Positions 16,682 to 23,595 of a stretch of DNA of 64,000 nt are shown here, piece after piece. Origin of the DNA: Streptomyces antimycoticus. Its GTDB lineage: Bacteria; Actinomycetota; Actinomycetes; Streptomycetales; Streptomycetaceae. Position numbers and translations under genes: made by a program. Location: NCBI RefSeq assembly GCF_005405925.1, contig NZ_BJHV01000001.1, positions 1,736,001 through 1,800,000 on the forward strand. The letters run 5' to 3'. Every line of letters starts with the position of its first letter. Within the stretch, counting starts at the first letter, position 1. Below the pieces are notes generated by a model. The model ran no database searches. It was not told where the DNA came from and saw nothing but the letters and a program-made list of their open reading frames with translations.

Positions 16682-17715
16682 ATGAGACGGCGCATCCTCC
16701 CCGCCCTGTCCCTCCCCTCACCCTGCTGCTGTCCGCATGTGTCAGCTCATCGCCGCACAACGGCTCCGGCTCCTCCGGCAACACCGACGGCAAGGGCGAT
16801 GTGACCCTCAACGTCGGGGACCAGAAGGGCAATGACGAGGCGGTGCTGCGCGCCGCGGGGCAGCTCGACAACCTTCCCTACAAGATCAAGTGGTCGACGT
16901 TCACCTCCGGCCCGCCGATCCTGGAGGCCGTGAGCGCCAAGGCCGTGGACATCGGCGGGGTGGGCAACACCCCGCCCGTCTTCGCCGCGGCCGCCAAGTC
17001 GGACATCAAGGTCGTGGCGGCCAAGCACGGCACGGCCGACGGCGAGGCGATCCTGGTCAAGAAGGGGTCGCCGCTGAAGAAGGCCACCGACCTCAAGGGC
17101 AAGTCGGTGGCGGTCGCTCAGGGCAGCTCGGCCCACTACCAGCTGGTCGCCTCGCTCGCCAAGGCCGGGCTCTCCATCAAGGACGTACAGGTCAAGTTCC
17201 TGCAGCCCGCCGACGCCCTGGCCGCCTTCACCCGCGGCAAGGTGGACGCCTGGGCCGTCTGGGACCCGTACACCTCCCAGGCGCTGCGCCAGTCGGACGG
17301 GCGGGTGCTCACCACGGGCAAGGGCGTGGTCAACGGCCTCAACTTCCAGGTCGCCAACCCCTCCTCCCTCGAGGACGCGAAGAAGGCGAGGGCCATCAAG
17401 GACTATCTCGGGCGGCTGCGCCGGGCCCAGGACTGGGTCTACCAGCACCCCGAGGCGTGGGCCAAGGTGTGGGGCAAGGAGACCGGGCTGCCGTACCAGG
17501 TGGCGCTGGACTCCGTGAAGCGGACCAACGGCACTCGGGTGTATGTCGCGGTCGACAAGTCCGCCGTCGCCTCCGAGCAGGAGATCGCGGACGCCTTCGC
17601 GAAGCTGAAGCTCACCCCGCGCCGCTTCCGGTTCGCCGATTACGTGGACACCCGTTTCAACAGCGATCTGCCGCCGTCCAGCTCCGCACCGCGCACCTAT
17701 GGAAAGCGATCCTGA
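16682..17715 (+). CDS. ssuA: Sulfonate ABC transporter substrate-binding lipoprotein, apparent frameshift in signal peptide
   Basis: Solute-binding component of the operon, an extracytoplasmic lipoprotein that captures sulfonates. ATG 16682 begins a signal peptide (MRRRILPALSLP). The rest of the signal, LTLLLSAC with a proper lipobox, and the mature protein (VTLNVGDQKGND, VDIGGVGNTPP, VDAWAVWDPYTSQALR) lie in the next frame. One added base in the C-rich stretch 16708-16722 would join them. Without it the only usual in-frame start is GTG 16801, which removes the export signal. Mature length (about 320) is normal for SsuA. Sequence error and true mutation are both possible. Confidence 0.8.
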
Positions 17716-17803
17716 GACGCCCCTTTTCGGAAGCGCCGTATCGGGTAAGCGCGTCTGCATCGTCAACCGCGCGAAACACACCCGATGAAACGAGGTGAGC
17801 GTC

Positions 17804-18265
17804 ATGCACACCGCCACGGCCCAGCGGACGGCTACCCCGCCGTCCGCACTCCGGGCGACCCTGGAGTGCCGCCCCGAAGCGGCCTCGCACGCACGGCATC
17901 TCACCGGCACCTTCCTGGAAAGCCTGCATCCGGCCCCCGATCAGGGCGCCGCCGAGGCGGTGGTGCTGGTCGTCTCGGAGCTTGTCACCAATGCCGTACG
18001 GCACTCGGGCGGCCGGTTCTGTTCGCTGCGCCTGTCGGCCCAGCCCGACGCCATCGCCATCGCCGTGGGTGATGCCAGCCGCGTACCACCCCACCGGCGC
18101 ACTCCGGATGTCCGCGGAGAGGGCGGCGGATTCGGCTGGGCGATGATCTGCGACATGGCCACGGCCACGACCGTGAACGAGGAGCCGGGCGGCAAGACCG
18201 TGAACGCGATCGTCGCCCGGCATGGGCGGGCAAGGGTGCATGCCACTGCCCCGACACCGAGTTGA
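17804..18265 (+). CDS. RsbW-like ATP-binding protein (HATPase_c_2 anti-sigma type)
   Basis: A 153-residue protein of the single-domain histidine-kinase-like ATPase group abundant in Streptomyces. The N box is in LVVSELVTNAVRHSG, the G1-type box in VGDASRVPPH and the G2-type region in EGGGFGWAMICDMA. Family members are anti-sigma factor serine kinases or orphans acting with anti-sigma antagonists; no partner gene is adjacent. ATG 17804 is preferred because GAGGTGAG (17792-17799) sits 4-11 bases before it; a GTG at 17795 is inside that ribosome-binding site. Confidence 0.88.
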   Translation: MHTATAQRTATPPSALRATLECRPEAASHARHLTGTFLESLHPAPDQGAAEAVVLVVSELVTNAVRHSGGRFCSLRLSAQPDAIAIAVGDASRVPPHRRTPDVRGEGGGFGWAMICDMATATTVNEEPGGKTVNAIVARHGRARVHATAPTPS

Positions 18266-18341
18266 CCTGCTCCGCCACCCACCTGACGACGCCCCGCCCG
18301 GGCCACCGGGCCCGAGCCGCGGAGCTGCGTGAGGCTCCGCG

Positions 18342-19154
18342 TCACAGCGTCGTTCCCTCCCCCGTCGCCCCCGTCTCCACCGCCGTTCGCGCACGGTCGA
18401 CGGCCACGGCGATCCCGTCGAGGACGCGTTCGAGACCGAAGACGAAGTCATGGTCGGTCGCCGGATCGTCATACGCGCCATCGGGCGCCGCCTCGAACAG
18501 GCCCGAGGAGAAAAGCAGCGCCACCTGCGGAAAGCGATCCGGGGTGATGAGCCGCGCGAGGGTCCTGCCGTAGGCCCGCTCGGTCTCCTCCTGACTCAGG
18601 CCCGTCTCGCTCCTGCCCTGCGCGTGTTCCTGGGCGAGCAGGGAGGCGTGGCGCACATAGCCGCTGAGCAGGGTCAGACTGCCGACCTTCGCGGCCCAGT
18701 CGAGTTCCGTGCCGCTCAGCGCGCTCAGGCCCGCTTCCATCCACGCGATCTCATGAGGTCCCATCGGCGGCCCCGCGATGGGGAGCCGGGGAAGCCAGGG
18801 ACGGTCGTGGTTGACCAGGCGCTGGGCGACGGTCCACTGCCGTAGCCCCGCACGCCAGCGGTCGGGAGCGGTCTCGACCTCGGGCGGAGCGCCGAGCGCC
18901 AGGTCCCGCATGAGGACGAGGAGCTCGTCCTTGGAACCGACATGGCGGTAGAGGGACATCGGGGAGACGCCCAGCTCCTTCGCGATCTTCGGCAGCGTCG
19001 CGCCCGGCAGCCCGTCGCGGTCCGCCAGTTCCACCCCCGTACGCACCACGCGCTCGGTGTCGAGCGCGGCGGGCCGGCCGAGGCCCGAGGCCGATACCGG
19101 GAGCCTCCACAGGCGGGCCAGCTCGGCGGGCGCCTCCTCCTGGTCGGCCGACAT
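18342..19154 (-). CDS. TetR-family regulator with TetR_C-type ligand domain
   Basis: A 270-residue repressor. The N-terminal HTH reads ATLPKIAKELGVSPMSLYRHVGSKDEL. The larger C-terminal domain (PDRWRAGLRQWTVAQRLVNHDRPWL...) resembles the TetR_C class that binds tetracycline-like or other aromatic ligands. AAGGAG lies close upstream of ATG 19154; the frame extends to 19199 without support. It is divergent from the DUF418 membrane protein gene, its likely target, across an AT-rich gap at 19213-19247. Confidence 0.88.
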   Translation of the reverse strand: MSADQEEAPAELARLWRLPVSASGLGRPAALDTERVVRTGVELADRDGLPGATLPKIAKELGVSPMSLYRHVGSKDELLVLMRDLALGAPPEVETAPDRWRAGLRQWTVAQRLVNHDRPWLPRLPIAGPPMGPHEIAWMEAGLSALSGTELDWAAKVGSLTLLSGYVRHASLLAQEHAQGRSETGLSQEETERAYGRTLARLITPDRFPQVALLFSSGLFEAAPDGAYDDPATDHDFVFGLERVLDGIAVAVDRARTAVETGATGEGTTL

Positions 19155-19212
19155 GGTGCTTCTCCTTCTCGTACCTCGGTTGCTCACCAGGTACATCATG
19201 GCGCACGGCTAC

Positions 19213-19247
19213 TTAGTTTTCCCCATATAGATTGTCTCTTATACTAA
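19213..19247. promoter_or_regulatory. AT-rich divergent promoter region
   Basis: A 35-base AT-rich island in a GC-rich background, containing TATACT (19240-19245) readable as a rightward -10 box and CTATAT/TATAAG readable leftward. I could not find a clean inverted repeat, so it is a promoter candidate rather than an identified operator. Confidence 0.35.
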
Positions 19248-19317
19248 GCAGGCGCCGAGGGCTCGCTCATGTCCCGTTGCCCCATGGGCCCTCATGTCAG
19301 GACGGAGAGAGTTCCAG

Positions 19318-20541
19318 GTGACAGCCATAACGCAGTCCCATGTCACGGGCCCCGCACGGGGCCCTGTGCGCCGGACCGAACGGGCCCTGGCGCCCGACCT
19401 GGCCCGGGGCACCATGCTGTTGTTCATCGCGCTGGCGAACGCCGCGGTGTTCACCTTCGGCAACCAGCCGGGCGCCGAGGCGTCCCCCCACGGCTGGGAG
19501 CGCGGGTTCAACCTCGCCATGTTCGTCTTCGTGCACGCTCGCGCCTATCCGATGTTCGCCGTGATGTTCGGCTACGGGCTGGTGCAGCTCACCCGCAGAC
19601 AGGACGCGCAGGGTGCCGGGCCCGGCGCGGCGCGCTCGGTGCTGCTGAGGCGCAACGCCTGGCTCATCGCCTTCGGCCTCGTCCACGCCGCGCTGCTCAA
19701 CTTCGGTGACTTCCTCGGGGCCTACGGCATCGTCGGCATCCTCTTCACCCTGGTGCTCCTGCGCCGCGGCGAGCGGGTGCAGCGCGTCGTGCTGTGGCTG
19801 TGGGGCTGGATGGTGGTCTACGTCGCCGTTGTGGCGGGCATCGCCGTGTACCACGCCGCGAAGAGCACGTCAGGCTCCGCCGCCGTGCCGACGGACGGTG
19901 TCGATTCGCTGTCGGCACCCGACTACGCCACGTCCGTGGCCGACCGGCTCGGAGAGTGGCCGATCCACACGCTGACCGTCGTGCCGTTCATCGTGATCGT
20001 CTGGCTGGGTGCGTGGGCCGCGCGCCGGGGCGTACTGGAGGACCCGGCCCGGCACCGGCGCCTGCTGATCCGCACCGCCGTGATCGCCCTGGGCATCGCC
20101 TTCGCGGGCGGGGTGCCGATCGGCCTCGTCAGCGCGGGATTCGTGCATGTCGACGGCTCCACCGCGGACGCGTTCCTGATGCTGTACGAAGTGAGCGGCC
20201 AGTTCGGCGGCCCCGGATACGTGGCGCTCTTCGGGCTCCTCGCCCTGCGGCTGTCGAAGGCCCGCTCCGACGCGCGACCGAAGCTGCCGGTGGCGGCGCT
20301 TGCGGCCCTGGGCCAGCGGTCGCTGAGCGGCTATCTGTTCCAGTCGCTGGCATGGGTGCTGCTGCTCTCCCCCTTCGCCCTCGCGCTCGGAGAGCGCACC
20401 GGCAGCCCGACGCTCACCGCCTGCCTGAGCGCCGTCCTGGTCTGGCTCGCCACGGTGGCCGGGGCCTATCTCCTGCAGCGCCGATCCCTTCCGGGGCCCG
20501 CCGAGAAGGTGCTGCGGAGGCTTACGTACGGACCCCGGTAG
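19318..20541 (+). CDS. DUF418/YeiB-family integral membrane protein
   Basis: A 407-residue protein with about eight to ten hydrophobic helices. The first block (ARGTMLLFIALANAAVFTFG) and the RAYPMFAVMFGYGLVQLTRR segment match the start of the DUF418/YeiB family. The C-terminal DUF418 part includes LAALGQRSLSGYLFQSL, its best conserved signature. The role of these proteins is not settled; they are often next to TetR regulators in actinomycetes and are suspected transport or acyltransfer-related proteins. GTG 19318 has GGAGAG eight bases before it; an in-frame ATG at 19294 is the alternative. Confidence 0.85.
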   Translation: MTAITQSHVTGPARGPVRRTERALAPDLARGTMLLFIALANAAVFTFGNQPGAEASPHGWERGFNLAMFVFVHARAYPMFAVMFGYGLVQLTRRQDAQGAGPGAARSVLLRRNAWLIAFGLVHAALLNFGDFLGAYGIVGILFTLVLLRRGERVQRVVLWLWGWMVVYVAVVAGIAVYHAAKSTSGSAAVPTDGVDSLSAPDYATSVADRLGEWPIHTLTVVPFIVIVWLGAWAARRGVLEDPARHRRLLIRTAVIALGIAFAGGVPIGLVSAGFVHVDGSTADAFLMLYEVSGQFGGPGYVALFGLLALRLSKARSDARPKLPVAALAALGQRSLSGYLFQSLAWVLLLSPFALALGERTGSPTLTACLSAVLVWLATVAGAYLLQRRSLPGPAEKVLRRLTYGPR

Positions 20542-20574
20542 CCACTGTGTGGCGCTTGGTGGCGCCCCGAACCG

Positions 20575-21180
20575 CTACTCGATCGTGCGCACCGCGGCCT
20601 GCGTCAAGGTGGTCGCGGTGCGCACGGCGCTGGCCACGGCGGTCTGCGGATCGAGCCCGCACAGATCCATGAGGGTGAAGAGCGCCTCGGCGCTCACGAC
20701 CACCGCGAGATCCCGTTTGAGCTGGGCGAACGCTTCCGGATCAGTCGCCCCGAGGGTGCCGTCGAGCGGCCGGAGCGCATGGTCGATCAGCCCGAAACGG
20801 ATTCCGGGCCGCGCGGTCGCGGTGACGGGCTTGGTGATGGTGGCCGCGATCATCGCCCGTACCGCCCCCTCGCGGGCGAGCACACCGCGGAGCAGGAACT
20901 CGCAGGCGAAGGCGGTGCGCTCGACGGGGTCGGCGGAGTCCGCGACCGGTGCGAGCGCCTCGGCGGGAGACGGCCAGACGCCCGCCAGCGCCTCGCTGAT
21001 CAGCGACTGGAGGTCGGGGAAGTACCGATAGGCGGTGGCCTCGGAGACCAGCGCCGCGCGGGCCACCAGCGGCATGGTCACCTCGGCGCCCGTGCCGATG
21101 AGTTCGCGGGCCGCCGCCACGATCGCCGTGCGGGTGCGCTGCTTTTGGTTGATGCGGCCGGTGCCCGCCTGCGCAGTCAT
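20575..21180 (-). CDS. TetR/AcrR-family transcriptional regulator
   Basis: A 201-residue regulator. The N-terminal HTH spans about residues 12-60 (RTRTAIVAAARELIGTG, then EVTMPLVARAALVSEATAYRYFPDLQ). The C-terminal domain is all-helical and not assignable to a ligand class. Start ATG 21180 has GGAAGAGGGG just upstream; the frame runs on to 21216. It is divergent from the cupin/hydrolase pair, and palindromes lie between them at 21228-21244 and 21276-21285. Confidence 0.88.
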   Translation of the reverse strand: MTAQAGTGRINQKQRTRTAIVAAARELIGTGAEVTMPLVARAALVSEATAYRYFPDLQSLISEALAGVWPSPAEALAPVADSADPVERTAFACEFLLRGVLAREGAVRAMIAATITKPVTATARPGIRFGLIDHALRPLDGTLGATDPEAFAQLKRDLAVVVSAEALFTLMDLCGLDPQTAVASAVRTATTLTQAAVRTIE

Positions 21181-21227
21181 CGCAGAACCCCTCTTCCTGT
21201 TCGTTCCACCCCTCATCGTAGCAACAG

Positions 21228-21285
21228 ACTCTCGTCATGAGAGTGGACTTGCATGACGAGGCCCGCTCTCTCTAATCTCATGAGA
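21228..21285. promoter_or_regulatory. Paired palindromes between tetR and cupin genes
   Basis: Site 1 is ACTCTC-GTCAT-GAGAGT (21228-21244). Site 2 is the perfect 10-mer TCTCATGAGA (21276-21285), within a longer near-palindrome. Both share the CTCATGAGAGT-like sequence, and a third half-site CTCTCACG follows. This is a plausible TetR operator controlling both directions. Confidence 0.65.
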
Positions 21286-21310
21286 GTCAGCTCTCACGAA
21301 GGAGGCAGCG

Positions 21311-21769
21311 ATGAACAGGGTTTCCGTGGTCGGCCCGGACGGCGGCGAGTCCATCCAGCTCGGCCCCACGCGGATGCGCATCCTCGAGGACGGCAGCACC
21401 ACCGGGCACCGCCTCGGCATCGGAGAGATCACCATCGCCCCGCACACCCAGGGGCCGCCCCAGCACCGCCACGCCGAACACGACGAGGGCTTCTACGTCA
21501 TCTCCGGCACCGTGCACTTCACTGTCGGGGAGACGACCCATGTGGCCCCGGCCGGCACGCTCGTGATGATCCCGCCCGGCGCCCCGCACACCTTCGCCAA
21601 CCACGGCGACACCCACGCGGTGGTACTCAACACCTTCACGCCCGACCTGTATGTGCAGTACTTCCGCGACCTGCGGAACATGATCGCCGACGGCCGGGAA
21701 CTGACCCCGGAGACGACCGCCGAGGCCATGAGCCGCTATGCCACGGTCCCCGCCACCGACTTCGCCTGA
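21311..21769 (+). CDS. Cupin-domain protein
   Basis: A 152-residue single-cupin protein. The first cupin motif is PQHRHAEHDEGFYVISG, with metal-ligand His, His and Glu, and the second is PPGAPHTFANHGDTHAVVL with the third His. Members can be dioxygenases, isomerases or sensors; this copy has no other domain. A textbook AAGGAGG lies before ATG 21311. The alpha/beta hydrolase follows after 52 bases, so the two probably form a small TetR-controlled operon for detoxifying or degrading a small molecule. Confidence 0.88.
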   Translation: MNRVSVVGPDGGESIQLGPTRMRILEDGSTTGHRLGIGEITIAPHTQGPPQHRHAEHDEGFYVISGTVHFTVGETTHVAPAGTLVMIPPGAPHTFANHGDTHAVVLNTFTPDLYVQYFRDLRNMIADGRELTPETTAEAMSRYATVPATDFA

Positions 21770-21821
21770 CGGCCGGACCCGGCCAACTCATCCAGAAATC
21801 AACCCACTTGAGGAGCAGCAC

Positions 21822-22631
21822 ATGACCCGCACCACCCACACCCTCACCCTCGACCAGGGCACCCTCGATGTCACGGTCGACCTCCACGGCCGACGGGGAC
21901 ACCCCTTCCTGCTCCTGCACGGAGGCGGCGGCCCGCAGACCGTCGCCCCGTTCGCCGGCCTCCTCGCCGAGCAACGGCCGGCCAGGGTGTTCTCCCCCGT
22001 CCACCCGGGCTTCGACGGCACCACCCGCTCCGACTGGCTGACCGACGTCACCACCCTGGCCCGGGTCTACGCGCAACTGCTCGACGCACTCGATCTACGG
22101 GACGTGGCCGTCGTCGGCAACTCCATCGGCGGCTGGATCGCCGCCGAACTGGCGACCCTGGGCAGCGACCGGATCAGCAGCGTCACCCTCGTCAACGCGG
22201 TCGGGATCCACGTCCCCGGCCACCCGATCGCCGACACCTTCGGCCTGACGCCCGTCGAGCTGTCCCGCCTCTCCTTCCACGACCCCTCGAAGTTCCGCTT
22301 CGACCCCAGCGCGCTCTCCGAGGCGCAGCGCGCGGTCATGGCCGCCAACCGCGCAACCCTGCAGGTGTATTCGGGCCCACACACCATGGCCGATCCCACC
22401 CTGGCCGAGCGCCTGGCCAAGGTCGCCCATCCGACCCTGGTGGCATGGGGCGCGAGCGACCAGATCGTGGACGCCGACTACGGACGCGCGTACGCGCAGG
22501 CGGTCCCGGACGCGCAGTTCCGTCTGCTGCCCGGCACCGGCCATCTGCCCCAGTCCGAGACGCCCGGGCAACTGCTGCCGGTGGTCTGGGAGTTCGCCGA
22601 TGCCCACGCCACCGGCAGGCCGCGTCCCTGA
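21822..22631 (+). CDS. Alpha/beta hydrolase
   Basis: A 269-residue cytoplasmic hydrolase of the alpha/beta fold. The oxyanion-hole motif is LLHGGGGP, the nucleophile elbow VVGNSIGGWIA (Ser), the acid Asp in WGASDQIVDADYG and the catalytic His in GTGHLPQSE. All triad members are present. It resembles C-C bond hydrolases and esterases of aromatic degradation. GAGGAG lies just before ATG 21822. It is downstream of the cupin gene and probably under the same TetR control. Confidence 0.9.
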   Translation: MTRTTHTLTLDQGTLDVTVDLHGRRGHPFLLLHGGGGPQTVAPFAGLLAEQRPARVFSPVHPGFDGTTRSDWLTDVTTLARVYAQLLDALDLRDVAVVGNSIGGWIAAELATLGSDRISSVTLVNAVGIHVPGHPIADTFGLTPVELSRLSFHDPSKFRFDPSALSEAQRAVMAANRATLQVYSGPHTMADPTLAERLAKVAHPTLVAWGASDQIVDADYGRAYAQAVPDAQFRLLPGTGHLPQSETPGQLLPVVWEFADAHATGRPRP

Positions 22632-22705
22632 GCCGCCCGTTCCCGCCCCTGCGCATACGCCGTGCGCACGGCGAAGGCCGGCCGCCTCGGCGACGACCGG
22701 CCCGA

Positions 22706-22775
22706 CGTTCAACCTTCTGCGTTCAATTCCCTGCGTTCAGCTGTCCGCGTTCAGCCGCCGACGTTCACATCGATG
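22706..22775. repeat. Five tandem 14-nt repeats across the 3' end of the LPMO gene
   Basis: CGTTCA occurs at 22706, 22720, 22734, 22748 and 22762, exactly 14 bases apart, each followed by eight variable bases. On the coding (minus) strand each unit begins TGAACG, and one of them supplies the LPMO stop codon TGA (22753-22751). Two copies lie at the gene end and three beyond it. Confidence 0.85.
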
Positions 22776-23269
22776 CAGGCATAGAAGGCGTTGGAGGTGT
22801 CCGCGATGTTCCAGACCGCGAGAACCTTCTGCTTGCCCTTCAGACCGCCGAAGTCGACCTGGTGGGTGACGGTCTCGCCCGGCTGCGCCCCGCCGTCGTC
22901 GATCTCCGCAATCTTCTGACCGCCGACGAAGTACTGCCAGGTGTTGGTCGCGTGACGTGCGGACAGTTTCCAGGTGAAGCTCGCCTTGGACGGGACCGGC
23001 GTGACCGCCCAGCCCTTGCTGTCGTCGTCGAGTTCGGCGAACCGCGAATTGCCACCGCTGCAGCTCGTCAGGCCCTTGGGACCTTCGACGCTCTGCGGCT
23101 CGTACTTGATGTCACCACAGGCCACGGTTCCGGCGGCACACTGTGCCTGACGGCTCGGCGGGTTCGAGATGTAACCGTGCGCGCTCGCCTCGCCCGCCGG
23201 GAGGCTCAGCGCGATCAGGGGCGCTATTCCCGCGCCGACGAAGACGGACACCCTGCGTTTCATGTTCAT
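22751..23269 (-). CDS. Secreted lytic polysaccharide monooxygenase, AA10 family (chitin-active type)
   Basis: A 172-residue exported copper enzyme that oxidatively cleaves chitin or cellulose. The signal peptide covers residues 1-30 (MKRR start, ending EASA). The mature protein starts with His31 (HGYISNPPSR), the N-terminal copper ligand, and the second His of the brace is about His106 (SARHATNTWQYF). It is a single-domain AA10 without carbohydrate-binding module, similar to the small chitin-binding proteins of Streptomyces. AAGGAG is five bases before ATG 23269. Two DasR-like sites lie upstream. Confidence 0.93.
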   Translation of the reverse strand: MNMKRRVSVFVGAGIAPLIALSLPAGEASAHGYISNPPSRQAQCAAGTVACGDIKYEPQSVEGPKGLTSCSGGNSRFAELDDDSKGWAVTPVPSKASFTWKLSARHATNTWQYFVGGQKIAEIDDGGAQPGETVTHQVDFGGLKGKQKVLAVWNIADTSNAFYACIDVNVGG

Positions 23270-23402
23270 GCCAGCTCCTTAGCGGCGAGGGCGCCACGCC
23301 GGACGGGAAGCCCTTACCGAAGGTCAGGATGTGGGGGGATGTGGGGGGTGGCTGTGACAGAACGCTTCATGGACCGCAAAGGCGGCCACGAGACCGCTCC
23401 GC

Positions 23403-23420
23403 ACTAGGTCTAGACCATAC
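23403..23420 (-). promoter_or_regulatory. DasR-responsive element-like site (dre 1)
   Basis: On the minus strand this reads GTATGGTCTAGACCTAGT, matching the core TGGTCTAGACC of the Streptomyces DasR operator that couples chitin/GlcNAc use to gene control. It is about 140 bases before the LPMO start. Confidence 0.7.
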
Positions 23421-23454
23421 CGTCTGTCCGTTCACGGTCAAGACATCGAGCGGA

Positions 23455-23472
23455 TGTGGTCTGGTCCACTGT
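23455..23472 (-). promoter_or_regulatory. Second DasR-like site (dre 2)
   Basis: Minus-strand core TGGACCAGACCA matches 10 of 12 positions of TGGTCTAGACCA. It lies 52 bases from dre 1. Apart from these sites, 23270-23595 contains no gene. Confidence 0.5.
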
Positions 23473-23595
23473 CATCCCCGCCGACGTCACCACCCTCGCC
23501 AGCCGGGTCCGCGCCGCGATGCCCGGCGATAGGACCCGACGACAGCCGGACGCGAGGACGGTCAGAACATGAAGAGGCCCAGGACGAAAGGGAGT

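Noticed and set aside
19213..19247. Possible TetR operator in the AT-rich gap before the DUF418 gene
   Set aside because: Comparing the sequence with its reverse complement gives too few matches for a real palindrome; kept only as a promoter region.
22658..22673. 16-bp perfect palindrome CGCCGTGCGCACGGCG after the alpha/beta hydrolase
   Set aside because: Self-complementary without loop, so a poor terminator, and not repeated elsewhere as an operator; left unassigned.
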